Positions 28,202 to 37,631 of a DNA stretch of 64,000 bases are shown piece by piece. The stretch is taken from NCBI RefSeq assembly GCF_001590925.1, contig NZ_BCTU01000024.1:113691-177690 (forward strand), read 5' to 3'. Positions within the stretch are counted from its first letter, which is position 1; every line of letters starts with the position of its first letter. The notes beneath the pieces are model-generated. The model saw nothing but the letters and a program-made list of their open reading frames with translations. It made no database searches and was not told the DNA's origin. Source of the stretch: Serratia plymuthica NBRC 102599. GTDB lineage: Bacteria; Pseudomonadota; Gammaproteobacteria; Enterobacterales; Enterobacteriaceae. The translations under genes and the position numbers were made by a program.

Positions 28202-29197
28202 TCAGGCGTTGCTTTCCAACACTTCGCGGATGCGCGCTTTGTAGGTTTCCAGCTTCTGCGGGGTCATCATACGGCGCTCATCGTCCAGCACCACACCGCC
28301 CACGTCGTCGGCGATTCGCTGTGCCGACTGCAGCATCAGCTTGAAGTTCTGATTAGCGTCGCCATAAGACGGCACCATCATGAACATCGACACGCCCGGC
28401 GTGGAGAAATCGGACATCATGTCGGGATCAAAAGATCCCGGCTTGACCATATTCGCCAGGCTGAACAGCACAGGGCCGCTGCCTGCCGGGCTGATATGGC
28501 GATGGAAAATCCCCATTGCGCCAAACTGGAAGCCCGCTTGCAGCACGCTCTGCAGCAGAACTTCGCCGCCGATCACGCCACCCTGATGTGCGGTAACGTG
28601 CAGCACCAGTACGGTTTCTTTCAGTTTTGCCGGTTTAATGGCTGCCGGAGCCGGCTGAGGTTCCACCGCCGCTGGTTTCACTTCCGGCTGCGGCTGATGC
28701 GCAGGTTCGGCGCGGAACGCCGGCTCTGCTGCAGTCGCCACAGGCGGCAGATCGTCAACGCGCGGTTCACGGCGCGGCGCAGGTTGCTGCGGCTCGTCGT
28801 CTGCGTCCTGCGCGTAGTTGTCCAGCAGGATGTCATCATAATCCGGCCGCTGAGACAGCGGTGGCGGAGACTGATGAGCAGCCGGTTGAACGGCACGTGG
28901 CGTAAGCTCGGCCGCCGGAGCAGGCTTCGGCGCAACCACGGGTTCTTCGCGTGCGGCATCAAAATGACCAAACGACGGCTCATCGTGCGGGTTGACGGCG
29001 CGTACACGCACCTCTCCCACGCCTTCATCGAGATCGTCGATCGGGGATTGTTCACGTTCTTTTTTAGAACGCTTGGCTGGGCGATCGCGGAAAAGCGACG
29101 AGCGTTCTTTGCGACTGGTCCACAGACCGTGCAATAACAACGCTATTATGGCGATCGCGCCAACAACGATTAATATCAGACGCAAATCCTGCATCAT
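28202..29197 (-). CDS. zipA: Cell division protein ZipA
   Basis: Inner-membrane anchor of the FtsZ ring. I place the start at the ATG at 29197 ([19 protein letters not shown]), giving 331 aa; the longer frame to 29269 adds a non-homologous stretch. Organisation is typical: one N-terminal membrane helix (residues 5-25), a basic patch ([20 protein letters not shown]), a long Pro/Gln/Ala-rich linker (about 70-190), and a C-terminal FtsZ-binding domain beginning near [15 protein letters not shown]. Adjacent cysZ is divergent, as in E. coli. Confidence 0.95.
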   Translation of the reverse strand: MMQDLRLILIVVGAIAIIALLLHGLWTSRKERSSLFRDRPAKRSKKEREQSPIDDLDEGVGEVRVRAVNPHDEPSFGHFDAAREEPVVAPKPAPAAELTPRAVQPAAHQSPPPLSQRPDYDDILLDNYAQDADDEPQQPAPRREPRVDDLPPVATAAEPAFRAEPAHQPQPEVKPAAVEPQPAPAAIKPAKLKETVLVLHVTAHQGGVIGGEVLLQSVLQAGFQFGAMGIFHRHISPAGSGPVLFSLANMVKPGSFDPDMMSDFSTPGVSMFMMVPSYGDANQNFKLMLQSAQRIADDVGGVVLDDERRMMTPQKLETYKARIREVLESNA

Positions 29198-29418
29198 TGC
29201 TATCTCTGTTGTTCCAATACATTGCCACCGCGGCAAACATTCACTCTTTAACTCTATTTGCCCGAGCACACAAGTGCAAGTCCGTGCTGAACTTTATGCC
29301 AATAAAGATGATTATACTGCCTTTTTTTGCTGTTTTTTCAGCCAATGACACCCTAGCCAGTAGAAAATCATCCCGATATGATAGCGATGCCTGTTCAGAC
29401 AACGAGATAACTTAAGAT

Positions 29419-30180
29419 ATGTCCTATACGCAGTCACCTTCTCACTCCACCAGCGGCTTTCATTATTTTGCCGAAGGTTGGCGCCTGATTTCGCGCCCGG
29501 GGATTAAACGCTATGTCGTCCTGCCGTTGCTGGTCAACGTGCTGCTGATGGGCTCCGCTTTCTGGTGGCTGTTCAGCCAACTGGGCGATTGGATCCCCAG
29601 CATGATGAGCCACGTGCCCAACTGGCTGCAGTGGCTGAGCTATCTGCTGTGGCCGCTGGCGGTCATTTCCGTCCTGCTGGTATTCAGCTATTTGTTCAGT
29701 ACCCTCACCAACCTGATTGCCGCACCCTTCTGCGGCCTGCTGGCCGAACATCTGGAGGGCAGCCTGACCGGCAAGCCACTGCCGGACACCGGCATCTTCG
29801 GCATAGTGAAGGACCTGCCGCGCATCATGGCGCGTGAATGGCGCAAACTGGCGTACTACCTGCCGCGTGCTCTGCTGTTGCTGATACTCTATTTCATTCC
29901 GGGGATCGGCCAAACGGTGGCGCCGGTGCTGTGGTTTTTGTTCAGCGCCTGGATGCTGGCGATCCAATATTGCGACTACCCTTTCGATAACCATAAGGTG
30001 AGCTTTGCCGATATGCGTCGTGCGCTGCGTCAGCACAAAACCGACAACCTGCAATTTGGCGCGATGGTCAGCCTGTTCACCATGATCCCCATCCTTAATC
30101 TGGTGATCCTGCCGGTCGCGGTTTGCGGCGCCACCGCCATGTGGGTCGACCGTTACCGTACACAATTCGTTCGTTCCTGA
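29419..30180 (+). CDS. cysZ: Sulfate transporter CysZ
   Basis: Inner-membrane sulfate permease feeding cysteine synthesis, 253 aa. Recognised by [20 protein letters not shown] near the N-terminus, [32 protein letters not shown] and the C-terminal [12 protein letters not shown]. At least four hydrophobic segments are visible. It precedes cysK but a hairpin and a 180-bp gap separate them. Substrate assignment rests on the known family. Confidence 0.93.
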   Translation: MSYTQSPSHSTSGFHYFAEGWRLISRPGIKRYVVLPLLVNVLLMGSAFWWLFSQLGDWIPSMMSHVPNWLQWLSYLLWPLAVISVLLVFSYLFSTLTNLIAAPFCGLLAEHLEGSLTGKPLPDTGIFGIVKDLPRIMAREWRKLAYYLPRALLLLILYFIPGIGQTVAPVLWFLFSAWMLAIQYCDYPFDNHKVSFADMRRALRQHKTDNLQFGAMVSLFTMIPILNLVILPVAVCGATAMWVDRYRTQFVRS

Positions 30181-30217
30181 GCCGTTTCATTCCCCGCATT
30201 ACGATTAATTCTTCGAC

Positions 30218-30239
30218 AGGGCGCGCAATTTGCGCCCTT
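30218..30239 (+). terminator. Hairpin after cysZ
   Basis: AGGGCGC...GCGCCCTT inverted repeat about 40 bp after the cysZ stop with a short T-rich tail (TTATCGTTG); a probable weak terminator. Confidence 0.5.
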
Positions 30240-30363
30240 ATCGTTGTGCTTAAAACTTATTTCCTAATAACATATCGATATACCAATTCTTTACTTCCCT
30301 GCCGGTACTGTTAGCGTATGCTTTCGATGTTCCCCACATTTTCATAGAGTTAAAGGACGGGCT

Positions 30364-31332
30364 ATGAGCAAGATATACGAAGACAACTCATTAACGATCG
30401 GCCATACGCCGCTGGTTCGTCTGAACCGTATCGGCAACGGACGCATTCTGGCCAAGGTTGAATCACGCAACCCAAGCTTCAGCGTTAAATGCCGCATCGG
30501 TGCCAATATGATTTGGGACGCAGAAAAACGCGGCATCCTGGTCGCCGGCAAAGAACTGGTAGAACCGACCAGCGGCAACACCGGTATCGCTCTGGCCTTC
30601 GTCGCCGCCGCACGCGGCTACAAACTGACGCTGACCATGCCGGAAACCATGAGCATCGAGCGTCGCAAGCTGCTTAAAGCGCTGGGGGCCAACCTGGTGC
30701 TGACCGAAGGCGCAAAAGGCATGAAAGGCGCCATCGCCAAGGCGGAAGAAATTGTCGCTACCGATCCGGAGCGTTACCTCATTTTGCAGCAGTTCAGCAA
30801 CCCGGCTAACCCCGCCATTCATGAGAAAACCACCGGCCCGGAAATCTGGGAAGACACCGATGGCGAGGTCGACGTTTTCATCTCAGGCGTCGGCACCGGC
30901 GGTACGCTGACCGGCGTCAGCCGCTACATCAAAAACACCAAAGGCAAAGCGATCACCACCGTGGCGGTAGAGCCTACCGATTCCCCGGTGATCACGCAGG
31001 CGTTGGCCGGTGAAGAAATCAAACCGGGCCCGCACAAGATTCAAGGCATCGGCGCAGGCTTTATCCCCGGTAACCTGGATCTCGATCTGGTTGACCGCGT
31101 AGAACAAATCACCAACGACGAAGCCATCAGCATGGCGCGCCGTCTGATGGACGAAGAAGGCATTCTGGCGGGCATTTCCTCCGGGGCGGCCGTGGCGGCA
31201 GCGGTGAAAATCGCAGAAGAAGCCGACTTCGCCGACAAAACCATCGTTGTGATTCTGCCATCCTCCGGTGAACGCTACCTGAGCACTGCATTGTTTGCCG
31301 ATTTGTTCACCGAGCAAGAATTGCAACAGTAG
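30364..31332 (+). CDS. cysK: Cysteine synthase A (O-acetylserine sulfhydrylase)
   Basis: Pyridoxal-phosphate enzyme that makes cysteine from O-acetylserine and sulfide. 322 aa, standard length. The PLP lysine is Lys42 in [14 protein letters not shown]; the phosphate-binding loop is [11 protein letters not shown], and [12 protein letters not shown] is the substrate loop. The start ATG at 30364 has AAAGGA upstream. A strong intrinsic terminator follows. A second isozyme, cysM, lies at 40.8 kb. Expected CysB control cannot be read from the sequence. Confidence 0.97.
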   Translation: MSKIYEDNSLTIGHTPLVRLNRIGNGRILAKVESRNPSFSVKCRIGANMIWDAEKRGILVAGKELVEPTSGNTGIALAFVAAARGYKLTLTMPETMSIERRKLLKALGANLVLTEGAKGMKGAIAKAEEIVATDPERYLILQQFSNPANPAIHEKTTGPEIWEDTDGEVDVFISGVGTGGTLTGVSRYIKNTKGKAITTVAVEPTDSPVITQALAGEEIKPGPHKIQGIGAGFIPGNLDLDLVDRVEQITNDEAISMARRLMDEEGILAGISSGAAVAAAVKIAEEADFADKTIVVILPSSGERYLSTALFADLFTEQELQQ

Positions 31333-31354
31333 TGCCAGCTGTGCACAAATAGCT

Positions 31355-31382
31355 AAAAAAGCACCTTTCGGGGTGCTTTTTT
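31355..31382 (+). terminator. cysK terminator
   Basis: AAAAAAGCACC-tttcg-GGGTGCTTTTTT, 22 bp after the cysK stop; because it has A- and T-runs on both sides it can act in both directions. Confidence 0.9.
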
Positions 31383-31729
31383 GTGGACTGGATCAAAGTT
31401 TATAGCAGTTGAAGATTGATTTTACCCGCCAGCTTTAGTATTTAACGGTGCATTATTTCGATGCACAAAATTAATCACCCTCCGCCCCATGTTTTAAGCT
31501 GAATCGATTTACTCGTTTGTCGCAGCTGCGTTAAACACGGCATAATGGAGAGCTGATTGAAACGACGGCAGAAGCCAATTTTTTTTGATCTGAAGGGCCA
31601 AATTCGTCGTTTTCTGTTGCATCAATACTCGCCCCTGTACCATAGTCAGGCGCTAACCAGACAAGCTAAAGTAATACCCTTGGGCTAAACTTTAGCTCCA
31701 CAACACACCAATAAGTTGGGGAAACATCA
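31383..31729 (+). promoter_or_regulatory. ptsHI-crr upstream region
   Basis: About 350 bp without a gene. In E. coli this interval holds several pts promoters with CRP and Mlc control. Here AT-rich stretches are visible (for instance around 31570-31630) but I could not identify a convincing CRP or Mlc site by eye. The ptsH ribosome site is TTGGGGAAAC just before 31730. Confidence 0.5.
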
Positions 31730-31987
31730 ATGTTCCAGCAAGAAGTTACTATTACCGCTCCGAATGGTCTGCACACTCGCCCTGCCGCTCAGTTCGTTAA
31801 AGAAGCCAAAGGCTTCACATCTGACATCACCGTGACTTCCAACGGTAAAAGCGCCAGCGCCAAGAGCCTGTTCAAACTGCAAACTCTGGGGCTGACCCAA
31901 GGGACCGTAGTGACCATCTCTGCTGAAGGTGAAGACGACCAGAAAGCCGTTGAGCACTTGGTAAAACTGATGGCAGAGCTTGAGTAA
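31730..31987 (+). CDS. ptsH: Phosphocarrier protein HPr
   Basis: General phosphotransferase carrier that passes phosphate from enzyme I to the sugar-specific enzymes II. 85 aa. His15 ([10 protein letters not shown]) is the phosphorylated residue and Ser46 is at the conserved regulatory position ([10 protein letters not shown]). Low number of rare codons and strong codon bias compared with neighbours fit high expression. First gene of ptsH-ptsI-crr. Confidence 0.98.
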   Translation: MFQQEVTITAPNGLHTRPAAQFVKEAKGFTSDITVTSNGKSASAKSLFKLQTLGLTQGTVVTISAEGEDDQKAVEHLVKLMAELE

Positions 31988-32033
31988 TCGGCCCGTCTTT
32001 TTAGTTAAAACCAGTCAAGAGTAAGGTAGGGTT

Positions 32034-33761
32034 ATGATTTCAGGCATTTTAGTATCACCGGGTATCGCTTTTGGTAAGGCTCTCCTACTGAAAGAAGATG
32101 AAATTGTCATCAACCGGAAGAAAATCTCTGCAGACCATGTAGAGCAGGAAGTCTCGCGTTTTCTGGCTGGCCGCGCCAAAGCGTCCGAACAGCTGGAAGC
32201 GATCAAGACCAAAGCTGGCGAAACCTTCGGCGAAGAAAAAGAAGCCATCTTCGAAGGCCACATCATGCTGCTGGAAGACGAAGAGCTTGAGCAGGAAATC
32301 ATAGCCCTTATCAAAGACGATCTGGCTTCTGCCGATGCGGCAGCCTACACCATCATTGAAGGCCAGGCGAAAGCGCTGGAAGAGCTGGACGATGAATACC
32401 TGAAAGAACGTGCGGCTGACGTACGCGACATCGGTAAACGCCTGCTGCAGAACATTCTGGGCCTGGCTATCGTCGATTTGAGCTCCATCCAGGACGAAGT
32501 GATCCTGGTTGCAACCGATCTGACCCCGTCTGAGACCGCACAGTTGAACCTGGACAAAGTGTTGGGCTTCATCACCGATCTCGGCGGCCGTACTTCGCAC
32601 ACCTCTATCATGGCGCGCTCCCTGGAACTGCCGGCAATCGTAGGCACCAGCGACGTAACCAAGCAGGTGAAGAACGACGATTACCTGATTCTGGACGCGG
32701 TTAACAATAAAATTTACGTTAACCCAACCGCTGACGTTATCGATCAGCTGAAAGCCGCACAGACCCAGTACGTTACCGAGAAAAACGATCTGGCCAAGCT
32801 GAAAGATCTGCCGGCGATTACGCTGGACGGCCATCAGGTTGAAGTCTGCGCCAACATCGGCACCGTGCGCGACGTCGCGGGTGCAGAGCGCAATGGCGCT
32901 GAAGGTGTCGGCCTGTATCGTACCGAATTCCTGTTCATGGACCGCGACTCGCTGCCAACCGAAGACGAGCAGTTCCAGGCCTATAAAGCCGTTGCGGAAG
33001 CCGTGGGCGCACAAGCCGTGATCGTCCGCACCATGGACATCGGCGGCGACAAAGACCTGCCGTACATGAACCTGCCGAAAGAAGAGAACCCGTTCCTCGG
33101 CTGGCGCGCCATCCGTATCGCCATGGACCGCAGAGAAATCCTGCACGCCCAGCTGCGCGCCATTTTGCGCGCCTCCGCGTTCGGCAAGCTGCGCATCATG
33201 TTCCCGATGATCATTTCCGTCGAAGAAGTACGCGATCTGAAAGGCGAACTCGAGACGCTGAAAGCGCAGTTGCGTGAAGAAGGCAAGGCGTTCGACGAAA
33301 CAATTGAAGTGGGCGTAATGGTGGAAACACCAGCTGCGGCGGTGATTGCCCACCATCTGGCGAAAGAAGTCGACTTCTTTAGTATTGGGACAAACGATCT
33401 AACCCAGTATACTCTGGCGGTAGATCGCGGCAACGAGCTGATTTCTCATCTCTATAACCCGATGTCCCCATCAGTGCTTGGCCTGATCAAACAGGTCATT
33501 GATGCATCTCACGCAGAAGGCAAGTGGACCGGCATGTGCGGTGAACTGGCTGGCGATGAGCGTGCTACACTGTTGTTATTGGGCATGGGGCTGGATGAGT
33601 TCAGCATGAGTGCGATTTCAATCCCGCGCATCAAGAAAATTATTCGTAATACGAATTTCGAAGATGTGAAGGCGTTGGCAGCGCAAGCCTTGGCACAGCC
33701 AACGGCGCAAGACCTGATGAATTGCGTGAATAAATTCATCGAAGAAAAAACGCTCTGCTAA
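32034..33761 (+). CDS. ptsI: PTS enzyme I
   Basis: Phosphoenolpyruvate-protein phosphotransferase, 575 aa, which starts the phosphate relay. Phosphohistidine is His189 in [13 protein letters not shown]. The C-terminal PEP-binding barrel shows [39 protein letters not shown] and the catalytic cysteine segment [10 protein letters not shown]. Translation start GGTAGGGTT-ATG at 32034. 46 bp after ptsH; crr follows 49 bp later. Confidence 0.98.
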   Translation: MISGILVSPGIAFGKALLLKEDEIVINRKKISADHVEQEVSRFLAGRAKASEQLEAIKTKAGETFGEEKEAIFEGHIMLLEDEELEQEIIALIKDDLASADAAAYTIIEGQAKALEELDDEYLKERAADVRDIGKRLLQNILGLAIVDLSSIQDEVILVATDLTPSETAQLNLDKVLGFITDLGGRTSHTSIMARSLELPAIVGTSDVTKQVKNDDYLILDAVNNKIYVNPTADVIDQLKAAQTQYVTEKNDLAKLKDLPAITLDGHQVEVCANIGTVRDVAGAERNGAEGVGLYRTEFLFMDRDSLPTEDEQFQAYKAVAEAVGAQAVIVRTMDIGGDKDLPYMNLPKEENPFLGWRAIRIAMDRREILHAQLRAILRASAFGKLRIMFPMIISVEEVRDLKGELETLKAQLREEGKAFDETIEVGVMVETPAAAVIAHHLAKEVDFFSIGTNDLTQYTLAVDRGNELISHLYNPMSPSVLGLIKQVIDASHAEGKWTGMCGELAGDERATLLLLGMGLDEFSMSAISIPRIKKIIRNTNFEDVKALAAQALAQPTAQDLMNCVNKFIEEKTLC

Positions 33762-33810
33762 ACTTCCACGACACTGGAACGCCGCCCAATTTAATGCTTA
33801 GGAGAAGATC

Positions 33811-34320
33811 ATGGGTTTGTTCGATAAACTGAAATCTCTGGTTTCTGATGACAAGAAAGACACGGGCACTATCGAGATCGTAGCTCCACTTTCTGGCGAA
33901 ATCGTTAACATCGAAGATGTACCTGACGTAGTTTTCGCTGAAAAAATCGTTGGCGACGGTATTGCCATCAAACCGACAGGCAACAAAATGGTTGCCCCGG
34001 TTGACGGCACTATCGGTAAAATTTTCGAAACCAACCATGCTTTCTCTATCGAATCCGACAGCGGCATCGAGCTGTTTGTCCACTTCGGTATCGACACCGT
34101 TGAACTGAAAGGCGAAGGCTTCAAACGCATCGCTGAAGAAGGCCAGCGCGTCAAGAAAGGCGACGTGGTTATCGAGTTCAACCTGGCACTGCTGGAAGAG
34201 AAAGCCAAGTCTATCCTGACGCCGGTTGTTATCTCCAACATGGACGAGATCAAAGAACTGATCAAACTGTCCGGTACCGTAATCGTTGGTGAAACCCCGA
34301 TCATCCGCATCAAGAAGTAA
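33811..34320 (+). CDS. crr: Glucose-specific PTS enzyme IIA (IIAGlc)
   Basis: Cytosolic phosphocarrier between HPr and IIBC-Glc and global regulator of inducer exclusion and adenylate cyclase. 169 aa, as in E. coli. Active histidines His76 and His91 (LFVHFGIDT) are present, with the N-terminal amphipathic helix [14 protein letters not shown] that docks to the membrane. Followed by a strong terminator. In E. coli pdxK and cysM follow; here an accessory block intervenes. Confidence 0.98.
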   Translation: MGLFDKLKSLVSDDKKDTGTIEIVAPLSGEIVNIEDVPDVVFAEKIVGDGIAIKPTGNKMVAPVDGTIGKIFETNHAFSIESDSGIELFVHFGIDTVELKGEGFKRIAEEGQRVKKGDVVIEFNLALLEEKAKSILTPVVISNMDEIKELIKLSGTVIVGETPIIRIKK

Positions 34321-34337
34321 TTGCGAATGTGAAAGAC

Positions 34338-34365
34338 AAACGGCGCCCAGTGCGCCGTTTTTTTT
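34338..34365 (+). terminator. crr terminator
   Basis: AAACGGCGC-ccagt-GCGCCGTTTTTTTT, 18 bp after the crr stop. Confidence 0.92.
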
Positions 34366-34387
34366 ACGTCATTCTTGCCGCGAAAAA

Positions 34388-35293
34388 TCACTCCTCGCGA
34401 GCTTGCCAACCCCCATTGATCAACCAATGCGCGCAGGCTTCACCAAGCTCATGATTCGCTTTCGCCTCATAGTCGGCGCATTCCTGTGCGGACAGCACCT
34501 CTGCCCAACGCTTATTTACACCTTTATTGATAAATGTATTGCCGCCGCCCTGCCACAAACTCCCGTTCATTGGTGCAACCTTTTCCCCATTCTGTTTCAT
34601 CCAGTCAAACGAGCAATGCAGTACAATGTCATGCCAATGCGCGTCTTGAATGGGGATCTCTAAAAACCTGGCGATTCGTCTGATGGTACCGGGCGTATCT
34701 TGCTTAATATCGTTAAAATGCAACAACAGTAAATTGGGCAGATGGCGAATCGACCACCAACTTTTGATATTCAGCCAAAAAGCCTCACCCTCTAGGTTTA
34801 ACCACTGCTGCCAGTATTGTTTAACGTCCACAGCCGCTTGTGGCGGAGCCTTGGCGATCTGCCCTTCGGCATTATCGAGCCCTTGACGAAATTGTTCGCT
34901 AAGGTTTAATTCCACATTATGCCGACTCCAGGCGCAATCGCGCCCGTCACGAGCGACATAGATATATTTGGCCTTCGGCGAATACACCAATGCATCGACC
35001 GGAAGATGCGTTTTTATGATCCTCCGATGCTGCTGTTGCTCATATAACTCAAGCAGGATTTGTCGACCTGGAAGGCGAAAATCCAACCAGGGTGAAATAT
35101 CGGCAATAGCTACGTTCTCATCACCATTAAACACCAGTTGGGCCACAATTTGTTGTGTCAGCGTCGTGCCCGCTTTAGGTGATGAAGCGATAATGATGTC
35201 GTCACCACGAAAAACAAACTCATTCCAAATGCTCGAGTCAGAAAGGTAGCACTGCTGTTCGCGCTGTTTTACTGGCCAAATCGTTGGGTTCAT
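34388..35293 (-). CDS. Sulfotransferase (cytosolic SULT-like)
   Basis: A 301-aa soluble protein of the Sulfotransfer_1 family, predicted to move a sulfo group from PAPS to an unknown acceptor. The 5'-phosphosulfate loop is SSPKAGTTLTQQI (about residues 37-49), the catalytic His lies in KTHLPVD (His96), the 3'-phosphate site is YVARDGRDCAWSRH (112-125) and a C-terminal FINKGVNKRWAEVLS resembles the RKGxxGxWK loop. These are close to animal/plant cytosolic enzymes. Base composition is less GC-rich than its neighbours, suggesting later acquisition. No signal peptide; alone on its strand between crr and a sensor kinase. Confidence 0.82.
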   Translation of the reverse strand: MNPTIWPVKQREQQCYLSDSSIWNEFVFRGDDIIIASSPKAGTTLTQQIVAQLVFNGDENVAIADISPWLDFRLPGRQILLELYEQQQHRRIIKTHLPVDALVYSPKAKYIYVARDGRDCAWSRHNVELNLSEQFRQGLDNAEGQIAKAPPQAAVDVKQYWQQWLNLEGEAFWLNIKSWWSIRHLPNLLLLHFNDIKQDTPGTIRRIARFLEIPIQDAHWHDIVLHCSFDWMKQNGEKVAPMNGSLWQGGGNTFINKGVNKRWAEVLSAQECADYEAKANHELGEACAHWLINGGWQAREE

Positions 35294-35453
35294 GTTGTCT
35301 CCGCTAAGCTGTGATCAAATCAACTCATAACGACATCATTATCACGCTAACTTAAACCATAAAAACACCATATTCCAAGTTTTTATGTCGCGTTAACCAA
35401 GAATAGCAAAGTATAATTCCAAATCAACATGATTACCCACAAACTGCATGGCT

Positions 35454-36776
35454 TTACCCCCAACGCGGGATCCGGAGGGTAATGATTAACCCCTCTTGCT
35501 CGCCGTTGCGCGCATCAACCTGGCCGCCGTGCGCCAGCACCACCTTGCGGGTGATCGCCAGCCCCAGCCCATAACCCTTGCCCGACATCGCCGATTTCAC
35601 CCGAACGAACGGATCAAAAATACTGGAAAGCTTTGCCTCTTCCACCCCAGGCCCCTGATCGCTGACCTCGATCTGGAACAATTGGTCGATACGCGTCAGC
35701 ACCACTGTGACCCGCTGCCCGTGGCTGGAGAAACGCAATGCGTTACGCACGATGTTGTCCACCGCGCGCCGCATCAGTTCGGCATTGCCTTTGACGGTGT
35801 ACTCCACGTCAGAACTGGCCTGCAACACGATCTCGACTCCGGGGATCTGCGCTTCGTAGCGTGCGTCGTTGACCACCGCATCCACCAGCCCGTAAAGATC
35901 GAAATACTCCTCGTCCGGCAGGCTGTTGCTCTCGGCGCGCGACAGCGCCAGCAACTCGCCAATCATCTTGTCCAACCGCCCCGCTTCGTGCTCTATTCGC
36001 TGCAACGAGCTCTCAACGTTGCCGTCATTCTGCCGCGCCAGCCCGATGGCCAACTGCAGCCGGGCAAGCGGTGAGCGCAGTTCGTGCGAGACATCGTGCA
36101 GTAACTGCTCGCGAGCGCTGACCAGCAGTTCCAGCCTTTCGGCCATGGTGTCGAAATCGCGTGCCACTTCAGAAAGCTCATCATGCCGCCGGCGCATCGC
36201 CGGGAACAGCCGCACGGACAAATCCCCCTGCGCCACGCGATCAAAACCGGCGCTCAATTTGCGCATTGGCCGGGTCAGGTTCCAGGCCAGCACGGCGCTG
36301 AACAGCAGCCCACCCAGTCCGCCCACCCACAGCATCGGCGCCGGAATATTGAAGAAATGCGAACGCTTGCTAGGACGGTATTGTTCGCGCAGAGTGCGCA
36401 CATCATAATTCAACAGATAGCCGCTATTGTTCCCCGTTTGCACCCATGCCGTGATATTTTCCGGCATGCGGCGAACCTCGAAAGGCCCCTCCACCGTCGC
36501 AGGCGGATGCGCCATCGGGGTTACCGACAAAAAACGCCGGTCATCGTCCGACCAGTCTTGCATTATGGCTTCCAGGGCGGGCTCGCCGCCGCTGCGCAGC
36601 AAAGTGCCGGCCGTTGCCAACTGCAGATTGATAAGCCGCCGGGCCACGGCATTTTCCGGGGGTTCATAGCGATCGCCGTACAGGGAAAAAGCGACCCACA
36701 GCGCCTGGGTCATGATGATAAACGTGAGCCAGAAACCCAGCAGAATTTTCCAGAATAGTCTTCCGCGCATGGGCAT
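35454..36776 (-). CDS. Two-component sensor histidine kinase (CpxA-like)
   Basis: A 440-aa inner-membrane sensor kinase. Two membrane helices (about 13-32 and 146-167) bracket a ~110-residue periplasmic domain; a HAMP linker follows (PMRKLSAGFDRVAQGDLS). The H-box is LLHDVSHELRSPLARL with His231; the ATP domain has N-box DNIVRNALRFSS, G1 SDQGPGVE and G2 GKGYGLGLAI. It resembles the CpxA/RstB group but I cannot name an ortholog. It follows its response regulator with an overlapping start (TAATG). Divergent macAB next door is a plausible target. Confidence 0.88.
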   Translation of the reverse strand: MPMRGRLFWKILLGFWLTFIIMTQALWVAFSLYGDRYEPPENAVARRLINLQLATAGTLLRSGGEPALEAIMQDWSDDDRRFLSVTPMAHPPATVEGPFEVRRMPENITAWVQTGNNSGYLLNYDVRTLREQYRPSKRSHFFNIPAPMLWVGGLGGLLFSAVLAWNLTRPMRKLSAGFDRVAQGDLSVRLFPAMRRRHDELSEVARDFDTMAERLELLVSAREQLLHDVSHELRSPLARLQLAIGLARQNDGNVESSLQRIEHEAGRLDKMIGELLALSRAESNSLPDEEYFDLYGLVDAVVNDARYEAQIPGVEIVLQASSDVEYTVKGNAELMRRAVDNIVRNALRFSSHGQRVTVVLTRIDQLFQIEVSDQGPGVEEAKLSSIFDPFVRVKSAMSGKGYGLGLAITRKVVLAHGGQVDARNGEQEGLIITLRIPRWG

Positions 36777-37456
36777 TACCTGATGCGGTAGCCGATGCTG
36801 CGCACCGTTTCAATGCTGAGCATGTTGTCCGTCAGCGCGCCCAGTTTCTGGCGGATGTTGCTGATATGAACGTCAACGCTGCGGTCATAGGCTTCACGTG
36901 GGCGCCCCAATCCTTTTTCCGACAGCTCGTCCTTGGACACCACACGCTCCGGCGCGCGCAACAGCAGTTCCAGCAGGTTGAACTCCGAAGCGGTCAGATC
37001 AAACGCCTTGCCGCGCCATTCGCTGCTGCGGGTTGAGGGGTTAAGCGTCAATTCACCGAAGCTGATGGCAATCTCGTCATCCACTTCTTCCGGACGCTCG
37101 TCGAAACGGCGCAACACTGCGCGCAAGCGCGCCACCAGTTCACGCGGATAGCACGGCTTGGGCATGTAGTCATCGGCGCCCATCTCCAGGCCGATAACCC
37201 GATCGATATTGTCGCCTTTGGCCGTCAACATGATGATCGGCATACGGCTTTTTTTACGCACGTCGCGCAGCACATCAATACCGCTCATGTCCGGCAGCAT
37301 GATGTCGAGGATCATCGCGGTATACTCGCCCGATAGCGCGCCTTCTACCCCGGCCTTGCCGGTCAGCACCAACGTGGCGTTAAACCCTTCGCCGGTCAGG
37401 TATTCGCTCAGCATGGTGCCAAGCTCCAGGTCGTCATCGACCAATAAAATTTTCAT
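36776..37456 (-). CDS. Response regulator, OmpR/CpxR type
   Basis: A 226-aa regulator: receiver domain with phospho-acceptor Asp51 (MILDIMLPDMSG) and conserved Lys in MLTAKGDN, then a winged-helix DNA-binding domain of the OmpR/PhoB type (LTASEFNLLELLLRAPERVV, RSVDVHISNIRQKLG, VRSIGYRIR). The sequence is close to CpxR but this locus is separate from the usual cpxRA context. Co-transcribed with the kinase gene and divergent from macA across 175 bp. Confidence 0.9.
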   Translation of the reverse strand: MKILLVDDDLELGTMLSEYLTGEGFNATLVLTGKAGVEGALSGEYTAMILDIMLPDMSGIDVLRDVRKKSRMPIIMLTAKGDNIDRVIGLEMGADDYMPKPCYPRELVARLRAVLRRFDERPEEVDDEIAISFGELTLNPSTRSSEWRGKAFDLTASEFNLLELLLRAPERVVSKDELSEKGLGRPREAYDRSVDVHISNIRQKLGALTDNMLSIETVRSIGYRIR

Positions 37457-37631
37457 GCCTTGCTCCTTCGCGGATTTTCGTCATTTTTACGCCTATTTGC
37501 CTGCTTCGCAGCCGGTTTTACTCAATCCTTACACATTCCTGAACGCCACTTAACCGCAGCCTGGCCGAGGGCGCGCTAAATTAGTGCAAATAGATTTTTG
37601 CCGCGCTTTTATGCCAGGGAACCTCTTCGTC

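Noticed and set aside
31560..31620. CRP site upstream of ptsH
   Set aside because: A loose TTTTTGATC...CAAATT match exists, but the symmetry is poor and I do not report a site.
32085..33356. 423-codon minus-strand open frame inside ptsI
   Set aside because: Shadow of the highly biased ptsI codons; Phe- and Val-rich with no family resemblance.
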